This document shows, in pieces, positions 20,380 to 29,805 of a stretch of 64,000 nucleotides of DNA (positions within the stretch are counted from its first letter, which is position 1; each line of letters opens with the position of its first letter). Source of the stretch: an uncultured Pelagibacteraceae bacterium. GTDB lineage: Bacteria; Pseudomonadota; Alphaproteobacteria; Pelagibacterales; Pelagibacteraceae. Both the position numbers and the translations under genes were made by a program. The notes under the pieces are model-generated. The model ran no database searches. It was not told the DNA's origin and worked only from the letters and a program-made list of their open reading frames with translations. The DNA is taken from contig CACLTL010000001.1 in assembly GCA_902609855.1 (NCBI GenBank), positions 124,001 through 188,000 of the forward strand, read 5' to 3'.

Positions 20380-22037
20380 GAAAAGAAAAATTAATTTTTT
20401 GTCCATTAGGCGGATCTGGAGAAATAGGAGGGAATATGAATTTATATGCCTATGGAGAAGACGATAATCAAAAATGGATAATAGTTGACATGGGCGTTTC
20501 TTTTGCCGATGACTCAGTTCCTGGTGTTGATTTAATAATGCCAGATGCAGGATTTATAATTGATAAAAAGGATGACTTGCTTGGCATAGTTTTAACACAT
20601 GCTCATGAGGATCACATTGGAGCTGTCGCTCATATTTGGCCTAATCTAAACTGTAAGATTTATGCTACACCATTCACTGCTGCATTAATTTTAGAGAAAT
20701 TTAAGGAAAAAAAAATTGACATAACGTCTTATTTAAATGTCGTACCTTTAAATAGTAAAATTAAACTTGGGGTATTTGAGATTGACTTTGTAACTTTAAC
20801 TCACTCTATTTTAGAGCCTAACGGATTAAGTATTAAAACTCCACTTGGCACAATTCTTCACACTGGTGATTGGAAAATTGATCCAAATCCACTAATTGGG
20901 AGCCAAATTGACCAAAAAAAACTAAAATCTATTGGTGAAAGTGGAGTCTCTGCAATGATTTGTGACTCAACCAATATTTTTAGCCCTGGGAGAGCTGGCT
21001 CCGAGTCAGATGTACGAGATAGTTTATTGAGAATTATGGAAATTAAAACTAATAGAATTTTGGTAACTTCTTTTGCATCTAATGTGGCAAGAATGGAATC
21101 CATATTTTATTGTGCGAAAAAAATAGGACGAAATATTTGTTTAGTTGGACGTTCAATGCAAAGAATATATAGAGCAGCAAGAAAATGCGGTTATCTTAAA
21201 GGTTTAATTGAGCCATTAGAACCGAGAGATGCAAAAAAAGTTTCAAAAAATAAAATTTTATATTTAGCAACTGGAAGTCAAGGGGAGCCCATGGGAGCAA
21301 TGAACAGAATAATTAATGGCGTACATCCAGATGTTTTTATGGAAAGTGGTGATTGTATAATTTTTTCATCAAAAATTATACCTGGTAACGAAAAAAAATT
21401 ATATTCTATACAAAATTTAATTGTAAAAAATAAGATGGAGATAATAACTGAGGAAAATGCTTTCGTTCATGTTTCTGGCCATCCCAATCGAGATGATTTA
21501 AAAGATATGTATAATTGGGTTAAGCCTCAATGTGTTATTCCGGTACATGGCGAACATCGACATATGGCAGAGCACGTTTTATTTGCAAAAGAAATGCAAG
21601 TTCCAAATACTTTATTAATAGAAAATGGAGATATTATAAAATTATTACCTGGAAATAAGCCTGAAATTATAGACAAAGCACCCTCTGGAAAAATTTATTT
21701 GGACGGAAGTATTAATGTTGAAACAGATGCTAAATCAATTAAAGATAGAAAAAATCTATCAATGAATGGATATTTGGAAATCACACTTTTAATATCAAAT
21801 AATGGGAAAATAAAAAAACCAATCATTTCTTTTAAAGGTATTCCTGAAAAAGAGAATTCTGAGCATTTTATTTTTGATATGGAAGATGAAATTTTTAATA
21901 TTTGTAGAACTTTTTCTTTAGATAATAAAAACCAACAAAAAAATTTAATAGAGACTATTAAGCAAAATTGTAGAAGAATCGTTAAAGAAAAAACTGGAAA
22001 AAAACCGTTTACAAATATCAATATAGCGAGAATTTAG
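20376..22037 (+). CDS. rnj: Ribonuclease J (metallo-beta-lactamase family)
   Basis: A 553-residue RNase J-type enzyme for mRNA turnover and rRNA maturation. The zinc-binding motif HAHEDH is at residues 75-80, with further ligands at THS, HTGDWKIDP, CDSTN, SGHPNRDDL and VHGEHRHM, giving the beta-lactamase, beta-CASP and C-terminal layout. Alphaproteobacteria commonly have RNase J in this position after birA/coaX. The stop shares a base with the GTG start of the DUF1467 gene. Confidence 0.94.
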   Translation: MRKEKLIFCPLGGSGEIGGNMNLYAYGEDDNQKWIIVDMGVSFADDSVPGVDLIMPDAGFIIDKKDDLLGIVLTHAHEDHIGAVAHIWPNLNCKIYATPFTAALILEKFKEKKIDITSYLNVVPLNSKIKLGVFEIDFVTLTHSILEPNGLSIKTPLGTILHTGDWKIDPNPLIGSQIDQKKLKSIGESGVSAMICDSTNIFSPGRAGSESDVRDSLLRIMEIKTNRILVTSFASNVARMESIFYCAKKIGRNICLVGRSMQRIYRAARKCGYLKGLIEPLEPRDAKKVSKNKILYLATGSQGEPMGAMNRIINGVHPDVFMESGDCIIFSSKIIPGNEKKLYSIQNLIVKNKMEIITEENAFVHVSGHPNRDDLKDMYNWVKPQCVIPVHGEHRHMAEHVLFAKEMQVPNTLLIENGDIIKLLPGNKPEIIDKAPSGKIYLDGSINVETDAKSIKDRKNLSMNGYLEITLLISNNGKIKKPIISFKGIPEKENSEHFIFDMEDEIFNICRTFSLDNKNQQKNLIETIKQNCRRIVKEKTGKKPFTNINIARI

Positions 22038-22291
22038 TGGGTATAACTGGTTCCATTATAGTTTATGTATTAATTTGGTGGATAATTTTCTTTTCTGTAC
22101 TCCCTGTAGGAATTCAATCAAATAAAGAAAAATTTAAAGAAAGAATAGAGGGAGTTGACCCTGGAGCACCAAATAATCCAAAAATAACAAAAAAATTTTT
22201 AATAACTACGATAATTACTTCAATAATATTTATTGTAATATATTATCTAGTTGAATTTGATTTATTAAATTTAAGAAAATATTTGCAATAA
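22037..22291 (+). CDS. DUF1467 family two-helix membrane protein
   Basis: An 84-residue protein with two hydrophobic helices (about 4-26 and 54-72) separated by a polar loop containing PGAPNNPKITKK. Composition and position between RNase J and proS match the DUF1467 family of Alphaproteobacteria, whose function is unknown. It starts with GTG overlapping the preceding TAG stop. It lies one base before proS, so it is translated as part of this operon. Confidence 0.8.
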   Translation: MGITGSIIVYVLIWWIIFFSVLPVGIQSNKEKFKERIEGVDPGAPNNPKITKKFLITTIITSIIFIVIYYLVEFDLLNLRKYLQ

Positions 22292-22292
22292 A

Positions 22293-23606
22293 ATGTATTT
22301 ATCAAAATTATTTATTCCAATCACTAAAGATTTGCCGGCTGAGGCTAAGATTAAGTCACATCAATTAATGTTACAAATTGGGATGATCAGACAATCTTCT
22401 GCAGGTATTTACTCTTGGCTTCCATTAGGATTTAAGGTCATGAAAAAAATTGAGCAAATAGTTAGAGAAGAACAAAATTTTATTGGGGCTCAGGAAATGT
22501 TAATGCCAACTATTCAGTCAGCTGAAATTTGGAAAGAGAGTGGTAGGTATGATGATTATGGAGAGGAAATGTTAAGAATTAAAGATCGGCAAGGAAGAGA
22601 AATGCTATACGGGCCTACTAACGAAGAATTAATTACAGATGTTTTTAGATCAAGTGTAAAATCATATAAATCGCTTCCTCAAATTCTTTATCATATACAA
22701 TGGAAGTTCAGAGATGAGATAAGACCAAGATTTGGAGTAATGAGGTGTAAAGAATTCTTTATGAAAGATGCTTACTCTTTTGATTTAACAGATGATGATG
22801 CAAAAAAATCTTATAACAAAATGTTTTTTTCCTATTTAAAAACTTTTAATAGATTAGGTTTAAAAGCTATACCAATGGCTGCTGACACTGGTCCAATTGG
22901 AGGAGATCTTTCCCACGAATTTGTAATTTTAGCAGAAACTGGTGAGAGTCAAATATATGCTGATAAAAAAATATTTGAGATAAGTATAGATAAATATGAT
23001 TTTAGTGATGCATCTCTATCTAAAATGAGAAAAGATTTTACAGATATTTATGCAGTCACTGATGAAAAATTTGATGAAAAAAAATTCAATTCAGAAGTTG
23101 ATAAAAAAAATCAGATAAAAACAAAAGGTATTGAGGTTGGACATATTTTTTACTTTGGCGATAAATACTCGAAACCAATGAATTGTTTAATAGATGATAA
23201 AAGTGGAAAAAAAATTTCTGTAAAAATGGGATCTTATGGAATTGGGGTTTCAAGACTTGTAGGGGCTGCAATCGAAGCAAACTACAATAATGGTGTAATG
23301 AAATGGCCGAAGCCAATATCACCATTTGACGTAGTTATCATTCCAAGCATAAGCAAAAACAATAAAGAAAACTTACAAAAAGCTGAAAAAATATATCAAG
23401 ATTTAAAAAAACAAAATGTTGACGTATTGTTAGATGATGTTGATGAAAATATGTCAAATAAATTTAAAAAGCATGACTTAATTGGAATACCTTTTCAAAT
23501 TATTATTGGATCAAAATCTGAAGAGAATAAATTTGAGTTTAAAGAGCTAAATTCCGCAAGTGAAATGTTAAGTCTAGAAAATATAAAATCTAAACTTAAA
23601 AAATAA
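22293..23606 (+). CDS. proS: Prolyl-tRNA synthetase (short form)
   Basis: A 437-residue class II synthetase charging tRNA-Pro. Motif 2 region FRDEIRPRFGVMRCKEFFMKD and GPTNEELI are present, as is motif 3 near YGIGVSRLVGA, with the anticodon-binding domain at the C-terminus. The large editing insertion of E. coli ProRS is absent; this short form is usual for Alphaproteobacteria and mitochondria. It may rely on separate trans-editing proteins, none of which is in the window. Confidence 0.95.
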   Translation: MYLSKLFIPITKDLPAEAKIKSHQLMLQIGMIRQSSAGIYSWLPLGFKVMKKIEQIVREEQNFIGAQEMLMPTIQSAEIWKESGRYDDYGEEMLRIKDRQGREMLYGPTNEELITDVFRSSVKSYKSLPQILYHIQWKFRDEIRPRFGVMRCKEFFMKDAYSFDLTDDDAKKSYNKMFFSYLKTFNRLGLKAIPMAADTGPIGGDLSHEFVILAETGESQIYADKKIFEISIDKYDFSDASLSKMRKDFTDIYAVTDEKFDEKKFNSEVDKKNQIKTKGIEVGHIFYFGDKYSKPMNCLIDDKSGKKISVKMGSYGIGVSRLVGAAIEANYNNGVMKWPKPISPFDVVIIPSISKNNKENLQKAEKIYQDLKKQNVDVLLDDVDENMSNKFKKHDLIGIPFQIIIGSKSEENKFEFKELNSASEMLSLENIKSKLKK

Positions 23607-23610
23607 TACT

Positions 23611-24843
23611 TTGTTCACAAAAATTGAAAGATTAATTTCATCAAGAAATCTAAGACCTAAAAAGAAAGAGGGCTTTTTAAAAATAATATCAATTTTTTCA
23701 TTTTTGGGAATAACGTTAGGCGTTGCAATTTTAATAATAGTAATGTCAGTTATGAATGGTTTTCAAAAAGATTTAACAAAAAAAATTTTAGGTTTAAATC
23801 CACATATTGTGATTCAACCTAATAGTTTTGTCATTGATAGTCAATTTATAAATAAATTAAAAGAAAAATTTTCCGAGATTAGTTTAACGCAAACTTATTC
23901 TGGAGAAGGTATTGTTTTAAGTAATGATAAAGCTAAAGGCTTAATTTTAAAAGGAGTAAATAAAGACGAAAAAAAAATTAAGCAATTTCTAAAAGAAAAT
24001 AAAACTTCTGGTGAAATTGAAAATTTTAAAAAAAATCATGTTTTTATTGGAACAGAGCTTGCTTTTAATTTAGATTTAAAAGAAGGAGATTTTATAAGTC
24101 TCATGTCTTCTGCTTTTGTAGCAACTCCTTTTGGAAGTTTACCAAAACAAGAAAAATTTAAAGTTGCAGGTACTTTTAATACTGGTTTTTTAGAATTTGA
24201 TCAAAATATAGTTTTTTTAAATTTAGAGGACTCATTATCTATTTTTGATAAAAGTGTTAATGATCTTAATATTGAAATTTATTTAAAAGATCCACTGAAA
24301 GCTGATAATTTAAAAAAAAAAATCGTTAAGATAAATCCAAACTATTTTGTCTATACCTGGGGTGATTTAAATAAATCTTTTTTTAGCGCTTTAAAAGTTG
24401 AGAGAAATGTGATGTTTATAATTTTAACTTTAATAATAATAGTAGCGGCATTCAACATAATTTCTGGATTAACCATATTAATTAAAAATAAAACAAAAGA
24501 GATAGCTATTCTTAAAACATTGGGTCTAAGCAATGCTGCGATAAAAAGATCTTTTTTTTTAACAGGTTTTTCAATAGGTTTTTTTGCTACTATAACTGGC
24601 ATTATCTTAGGAATAATATTTTCTATAAACATTGAAAAAATAAGAATATTTTTAGCAGCAGCTTTTAATTTAGAAATATTTCCATCTGATATTTATTTTT
24701 TAGAAAAACTTCCAAGCGAGATAAATATTAATTCAATATTGCTAATTTTTATTCTATCTCTATTAGTATCAGCAGTTGCTTCTTTTATTCCTGCTAAAAA
24801 TATTACAAAAATGAAAACATTCAGAGCTTTAAAATATGAATAA
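23611..24843 (+). CDS. lolC: Lipoprotein-releasing ABC transporter permease LolC/LolE
   Basis: A 410-residue inner-membrane permease that releases lipoproteins for transfer to the outer membrane. It has an N-terminal helix (about 27-48) with the MNGFQKDL motif after it, a large periplasmic domain (about 50-260), and three helices at the C-terminus (about 268-295, 315-340, 375-395). The start appears to be TTG at 23611. Only one permease gene is present, so as in other bacteria with a single LolC/E-like (LolF) protein it probably works as a homodimer with LolD. Confidence 0.9.
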   Translation: MFTKIERLISSRNLRPKKKEGFLKIISIFSFLGITLGVAILIIVMSVMNGFQKDLTKKILGLNPHIVIQPNSFVIDSQFINKLKEKFSEISLTQTYSGEGIVLSNDKAKGLILKGVNKDEKKIKQFLKENKTSGEIENFKKNHVFIGTELAFNLDLKEGDFISLMSSAFVATPFGSLPKQEKFKVAGTFNTGFLEFDQNIVFLNLEDSLSIFDKSVNDLNIEIYLKDPLKADNLKKKIVKINPNYFVYTWGDLNKSFFSALKVERNVMFIILTLIIIVAAFNIISGLTILIKNKTKEIAILKTLGLSNAAIKRSFFLTGFSIGFFATITGIILGIIFSINIEKIRIFLAAAFNLEIFPSDIYFLEKLPSEININSILLIFILSLLVSAVASFIPAKNITKMKTFRALKYE

Positions 24844-25525
24844 GACCATAATTGAAACTGTTAATTTAAAAAAAACTTTTAAACATTTAAATGGTGACAT
24901 TACCATTTTTAAAAAATTAAATATTAAAATTAAAAAAGGTGATTTAGTTGCTTTAGTAGGTCCATCAGGATCAGGAAAATCATCATTATTGCACTTATTA
25001 GGTTTATTAGATGAGCCAACAAAGGGAGATATAAAAATAAATGATATAGTCACTGGAAAATATAAAGATGATAAAATAGATGAAATTAGAAGAAAATATA
25101 TTTCAATTATTTTTCAGGATAATAATTTATTAACTGACTTTACTGCAATTGAAAATGTAATGATGCCATTACTTATACAAGGAGAAAAAGAAAGTATAGC
25201 CAGAGATCAAGCTAAAAAAATATTAGATTCAGTCAAGATTTTAGAGAGATCTAATCATTTTCCAAACGAACTTTCAGGTGGAGAACAACAAAGAGTGGCT
25301 ATTGGAAGAGCATTAATCGCTAAAACTGATTTAATTTTAGCTGACGAACCTACAGGAAATTTAGACTACAAAACTTCTAAAGAAATTTTTTCATACTTTT
25401 TAAAATTAAAAAAATTAAAAAAAACAATTATTTTTGCAACTCACAATAGAGAACTTGCTAACAAAGCAGATTACAAGTTGTTTATTTCGGATGGTGTTAT
25501 AAAACGAGAGAATGTCCGCAAATGA
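24836..25525 (+). CDS. lolD: Lipoprotein-releasing ABC transporter ATPase LolD
   Basis: A 229-residue ABC ATPase. Walker A is GPSGSGKSS near residue 43, the signature is LSGGEQQRVAIGRAL, and Walker B is LILADEPTGNLD. The family-typical FQDNNLLTDFTAIENVMMP stretch lies between. It overlaps the permease gene by 8 bases and dnaE by 14 bases, and powers lipoprotein extraction by the LolC/E partner. Confidence 0.94.
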   Translation: MNKTIIETVNLKKTFKHLNGDITIFKKLNIKIKKGDLVALVGPSGSGKSSLLHLLGLLDEPTKGDIKINDIVTGKYKDDKIDEIRRKYISIIFQDNNLLTDFTAIENVMMPLLIQGEKESIARDQAKKILDSVKILERSNHFPNELSGGEQQRVAIGRALIAKTDLILADEPTGNLDYKTSKEIFSYFLKLKKLKKTIIFATHNRELANKADYKLFISDGVIKRENVRK

Positions 25526-28500
25526 AAATTTTTTTAATCATATAAAAATACATACTCAATACTCTATATGTGAAGGAGCTATTAAAATTGATGAATTAGC
25601 TGAATATTGTAAAACCAATCAGATTAAAGCAATAGGTTTAGCAGATAGTTTTAATTTATGTGGTGCATTAGAATTTTCAGAAAAACTCTCAAAAATTGGA
25701 ACTCAGCCAATTATCGGTACTCAAATAAATTTAAATAATAAAGATGTAATAGGTAAAATCTCTTTATACGCAACGTCAGAAAAAGGTTATAAAAATCTTA
25801 CAAAACTATCTTCATTAAGTTATTTAAAAAATAAGTCATCAAATGACCCATCATGCGATTTTGAAGATTTAATTAATAATAATGAAGATTTAATTTTATT
25901 GACGGGAAATTACGATAATTTTTTTGGTAAACTTTTTTTAAAAAATAAGCTCAGAGATATAGAAATTTTATTAAAGACTCTTAAATTAAATTTTAAAGAT
26001 AGAATATATATCGAAATTCAAAGACACAATGAGAGTCTAGAAAAAAATTTTGAGAGTTATTTGCTTAATATATCAAAAAAACTTCAGCTACCTTTAATTG
26101 CATCTCAAGAAGTTTTTTATATTAATGAAGACATGTATGAAGCTCATGATGCACTGGTGTGTATTGGAAAAAAAAATTTTATCGAAGATAAAAATAGATT
26201 TAGATATAACGATCAACACTATTTAAAATCAAATAAAGAGTTAGAGAATATTTTTGCAGATATTCCTGAAGCTTTAAAAAACAATTATAATTTTCATTTG
26301 AGATTTAATTTTAAACCAAAAAAATCTAAACCTATTTTACCGTCAATTTCTAATAATAAAAATAATTCACCCGAGGAAGAGTTATTAATTCTTGCAAAAA
26401 AGGGGCTCAAAAACAGAATAGTTAATTTTATTTTAAAAAAAAATAAAAATCAAACAAAGGAACAAATTTTAAAAATTTATGAAGACAGACTTATTCATGA
26501 AATTAATATCATTAATTCAATGGACTATGCCAGCTATTTCTTGATTGTCTCTGACTATATAAAATGGGCTAAAAAAAACTCTATACCCGTGGGTCCTGGT
26601 AGAGGCTCTGGAGCTGGTTCTTTAGTTGCTTACTGTTTAGACATCACTGACCTCGATCCAATAGAATTTGATTTGATTTTTGAGAGATTTTTAAACCCAG
26701 ATAGAATTTCTATGCCAGATTTTGATATAGATTTTTGTGAGGAGAAAAGAGATCAAGTATTTGAATATTTAAAAAAAAAATATAAAAATGGAGTAGCTCA
26801 TATTATTACGTTTGGAAAATTGAAGGCAAGAATGGTTTTGCGTGATGTCGGTCGTGTTTTGGGTCTATCATATGGGCATGTTGATAGAATTTGTAAGATG
26901 GTACCTTTTGATCCATCAAGACCTTTAACTTTACAAGAGTCTATTGATCGGGAGCCAAGATTTAAATCAGAAGTAAAAAATAACTCTAAAGTTAAAAAAC
27001 TTTTAGAGCTGTCATTAAAACTAGAGGGGCTAAACCGAAATATGGCCACACATGCTGCGGGTGTTGTAATTGCTGGACACAAATTAGCAGAACAATTTCC
27101 CTTATATATTGATCATAATTCAAATTTAACTTTACCTTCAACACAATACGATATGTATTCTTCAGAAAACGCAGGCCTCGTGAAATTTGATTTACTTGGT
27201 CTTAAAACATTAACCGTAATTGATAATACAATTAAAAGATTGAAAAAAAAAAATATTAATCTTGATATTAGTAAAATAAATCAAAATGACGAAAAGGTAT
27301 TTTCTTTACTTTCAACAGGAGAAACCACTGGTCTCTTTCAGCTTGAAAGTGCAGGTATGAGGGAGGCGATTAAACAAATGAAGCCTAACAAATTTGATGA
27401 CATTATTGCCCTTGTAGCCTTATATAGACCAGGTCCTATGAGTAATATTCCTATTTATAATGACTGCAAAAATGGGATTAAAGAACCTGATTATATTCAC
27501 CCAACTTTAAAAGAAATATTAACACCTACTTATGGAATTATTATCTACCAAGAACAAGTAATGCAAATTGCTCAAACATTAGCAGGTTTTACAGCTGGTG
27601 AGGCAGATATTTTAAGAAGAGCAATGGGTAAAAAGAAGAAAGCTGAATTAGACAAACAAAAAGAAAGATTTATTAATGGAGCTTTAAAAAAAGGTATCGC
27701 CAAAGATGTAGCTAATTTTGTTTTTACCAAAATTGAACCTTTTGCACAGTATGGTTTCAACAAAAGCCATGCCGCAGCATATGCATTAATTGCTTATCAA
27801 ACAGCTTATTTAAAAACTTTTTACAAAGAAGATTTTATAGCTGCAACCATGTCTACAGAGCTTACAAATACTTCTAAACTAAGAGAGTTTATAGAGGAGT
27901 TAAAAAAATTAAATATTGAAATCGTAAAGCCATCAATTAATAAATGTTTTGCAGATTTTAGAGCTATCGATAGAAAAATTTATTACGGTCTAGGGGCTAT
28001 TAAAAACGTTGGTTTTGAAGCAATATCAAATATCATAAAGGAAAGAGAAAAAAATGGAATATTTCAGTCCTTTTTTGATTTTATTCAAAGGGTAAATGCA
28101 AAAGACGTAAACAAACTCCAGTTAGAGGGTTTAGTAAAAGCAGGAGTTTTTGATGAATTTGATAAGAATAGAAAAAAAATTTTAGACTCGATACCTAAAA
28201 TTATTCAAAAAATTAAAAATATAAATGATGACAAAGAAAACCACCAATCAAATCTTTTTGATAGTCAAGAAAATGAAAAAAAAGAATTCGAATTTGTTTC
28301 AAATTCATCTTGGAATTTAAAAGAACTTTTATCTGAAGAATTTAAGTCAATTGGATTTTATTTAACTAACCATCCTTTAAATGAATTTGAAGAAATATTC
28401 ACTCAATTGAATATAGATACCTACAATCAATTCTATCAGAGTGAAAATACGGAGGGTTTAGTTGCTGGGACCATTATGTCTATTCAAGAAAAGAAAAGTG

Positions 28501-28928
28501 CGAAAGGTACACCTTATGCAATAATAAAATTTAGCGATAAAAAAACAGAATTTGAGGTTTTTTTATTCTCAGAATTACTAGTTTCTAATAGGGAAAATCT
28601 TAGTGAGTCAGAGTCTTTTGTCTTAACACTTCAAAAAGAAAAAATTACTAATGATCCTATAAAAAAAAGAATTAATGTAAAAAAGATACTTAGGCTTGAT
28701 GAAGTTATAGACAAACCTTATTCAAAAGTGACAATTGAATTAAAAGATAATTGCGATTTAGATGAAATTAAAAATTTGCTATCTAATCGTGGAGAAACTA
28801 AGATTAATCTAGTATTGAAAAATAAGGGAAAACAGGTTTTTTATTCACTTCAAGAAAATAGAAAGTTTGATTTAGATCATTTAAAAACTCTAAAAGCTAA
28901 GAAATACGTGGAAAAAATAACAGTTTAG
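25512..28928 (+). CDS. dnaE: DNA polymerase III alpha subunit
   Basis: A 1138-residue replicative polymerase of the DnaE1 type. An N-terminal PHP domain (IHTQYSICEGA near residue 13), the palm with PDFDIDF giving catalytic Asp403, Asp405 and Asp407, a third acidic region at KFDLLGLKTL, the finger region, helix-hairpin-helix elements (about 800-880) and a C-terminal OB-fold (GLVAGTIMSIQEKKSAKGTPYA) can be followed in order. The proofreading exonuclease would be a separate DnaQ, not in this window. The start lies 14 bases inside lolD, and a 119-base leader for rpsB follows. Confidence 0.97.
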   Translation: MSANENFFNHIKIHTQYSICEGAIKIDELAEYCKTNQIKAIGLADSFNLCGALEFSEKLSKIGTQPIIGTQINLNNKDVIGKISLYATSEKGYKNLTKLSSLSYLKNKSSNDPSCDFEDLINNNEDLILLTGNYDNFFGKLFLKNKLRDIEILLKTLKLNFKDRIYIEIQRHNESLEKNFESYLLNISKKLQLPLIASQEVFYINEDMYEAHDALVCIGKKNFIEDKNRFRYNDQHYLKSNKELENIFADIPEALKNNYNFHLRFNFKPKKSKPILPSISNNKNNSPEEELLILAKKGLKNRIVNFILKKNKNQTKEQILKIYEDRLIHEINIINSMDYASYFLIVSDYIKWAKKNSIPVGPGRGSGAGSLVAYCLDITDLDPIEFDLIFERFLNPDRISMPDFDIDFCEEKRDQVFEYLKKKYKNGVAHIITFGKLKARMVLRDVGRVLGLSYGHVDRICKMVPFDPSRPLTLQESIDREPRFKSEVKNNSKVKKLLELSLKLEGLNRNMATHAAGVVIAGHKLAEQFPLYIDHNSNLTLPSTQYDMYSSENAGLVKFDLLGLKTLTVIDNTIKRLKKKNINLDISKINQNDEKVFSLLSTGETTGLFQLESAGMREAIKQMKPNKFDDIIALVALYRPGPMSNIPIYNDCKNGIKEPDYIHPTLKEILTPTYGIIIYQEQVMQIAQTLAGFTAGEADILRRAMGKKKKAELDKQKERFINGALKKGIAKDVANFVFTKIEPFAQYGFNKSHAAAYALIAYQTAYLKTFYKEDFIAATMSTELTNTSKLREFIEELKKLNIEIVKPSINKCFADFRAIDRKIYYGLGAIKNVGFEAISNIIKEREKNGIFQSFFDFIQRVNAKDVNKLQLEGLVKAGVFDEFDKNRKKILDSIPKIIQKIKNINDDKENHQSNLFDSQENEKKEFEFVSNSSWNLKELLSEEFKSIGFYLTNHPLNEFEEIFTQLNIDTYNQFYQSENTEGLVAGTIMSIQEKKSAKGTPYAIIKFSDKKTEFEVFLFSELLVSNRENLSESESFVLTLQKEKITNDPIKKRINVKKILRLDEVIDKPYSKVTIELKDNCDLDEIKNLLSNRGETKINLVLKNKGKQVFYSLQENRKFDLDHLKTLKAKKYVEKITV

Positions 28929-28932
28929 ATAG

Positions 28933-28960
28933 TTGATTTTTTAAATCGATTGTATATATC
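28933..28960 (+). promoter_or_regulatory. Candidate sigma-70 promoter for rpsB-tsf
   Basis: TTGATT at 28933-28938 could serve as a -35 box and TGTATATATC at 28951-28960 as an extended -10 region, with 14 to 16 bases between them depending on the exact hexamer. It lies directly after the dnaE stop and would start a transcript about 80 bases before rpsB. AT-rich sequence makes chance matches easy, so this is only a candidate. Confidence 0.35.
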
Positions 28961-29040
28961 TGTGACTAATTTCGCACACAGTTTCAAGGGCATTGCCCTA
29001 CCGGTCCAAATAATTGGAATTACTGTGGTGGATTAACCGG
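28960..29040 (+). ncRNA. Structured leader RNA of rpsB with predicted pseudoknot
   Basis: This is a GC-richer island in an AT-rich genome, immediately before the S2 gene. Complementary segments seen: AGGGC 28987-28991 with GCCCT 28995-28999; TCCAA 29005-29009 with TTGGA 29014-29018; CACAGT 28977-28982 with ACTGTG 29022-29027; CCGG 29001-29004 with CCGG 29037-29040. The last two helices cross, forming a pseudoknot, and the 3' strand ends 7 bases before the ATG. An alternative hairpin CTGTG 28960-28964 with CACAG 28977-28981 would compete with the crossing helix. From memory, cis-regulatory RNA candidates before S2 genes have been described in Pelagibacter. Autoregulation by S2 is the likely role, not shown here. 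Confidence 0.75.
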
Positions 29041-29047
29041 AAAAATT

Positions 29048-29788
29048 ATGAACGTACCAAAAGTAGATATAAAACAATTATTAGAGGCAGGTGTTCACCT
29101 TGGCCACAAAACATTAAGGTGGAATCCAAAAATGAAGAAATACATTTTTGGAGAAAAAAACTCAATCCATATAATAGATCTTACTCAAACGGTAGACTTT
29201 ATCAAAAATGCTTTAGTACAAGTCCATAAAATTATTGTTGGTGGTGGAAAATTATTGGTTGTTTCCACAAAAAAACAAGCATCTGAACAAGTAAGTAACT
29301 TAGCAAAAGAAACAGGTCAATATTATGTTAATTACAGATGGCTTGGCGGCATGCTTACCAACTGGAATACTATTCAAAACTCAATCAAACGCCTTAAAAA
29401 ATTAGACGACCAATTATCAAAAGAAAATTTAGGTTTTACAAAAAAAGAGATACTAAAATTTAGCAAAGAAAAAGAAAAGTTACAAAGATCTTTAGGCGGT
29501 ATTTCTGAAATGAAAAAAACACCAGATTTAATCTTTATCATCGATACTAACGTTGAATCTCTTGCAGTAGCAGAAGCAAAAAAATTAGGTATACCAATTA
29601 TAGCAGTTTTGGATACTAATTCGGATCCCACAGGTATAGATTTTCCTATTCCAGGAAACGATGATGCAAGAAGATCGATTAATTTATATTGTGAACTTTT
29701 AAAAAAAACAATTCAGGATGCTGAAAAATTAATAAAAGGCTCTGAGGAAAAAGGTGAAATAAATATTTCAAAGGAAAAAAAAAAATAA
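29048..29788 (+). CDS. rpsB: 30S ribosomal protein S2
   Basis: A 246-residue ribosomal protein of the small subunit. Family motifs are clear: [23 protein letters not shown] near the N-terminus, [14 protein letters not shown], and [25 protein letters not shown]. It is the first gene of the run leading to tsf. A structured leader sits directly upstream, so its own translation and that of tsf are probably controlled by free S2. A lysine/glutamate-rich tail is present. Confidence 0.98.
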   Translation: MNVPKVDIKQLLEAGVHLGHKTLRWNPKMKKYIFGEKNSIHIIDLTQTVDFIKNALVQVHKIIVGGGKLLVVSTKKQASEQVSNLAKETGQYYVNYRWLGGMLTNWNTIQNSIKRLKKLDDQLSKENLGFTKKEILKFSKEKEKLQRSLGGISEMKKTPDLIFIIDTNVESLAVAEAKKLGIPIIAVLDTNSDPTGIDFPIPGNDDARRSINLYCELLKKTIQDAEKLIKGSEEKGEINISKEKKK

Positions 29789-29805
29789 ATTAATTTCATT
29801 ACTTA

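Noticed and set aside
28935-28947. GATTT/AAATC hairpin after dnaE as a terminator
   Set aside because: The stem is AT-only except the ends, has no following T-run and overlaps the candidate rpsB promoter.
29014-29229. 71-codon plus-strand frame overlapping the rpsB start
   Set aside because: It covers the structured leader and the first third of rpsB in another frame; no start signal or motif.
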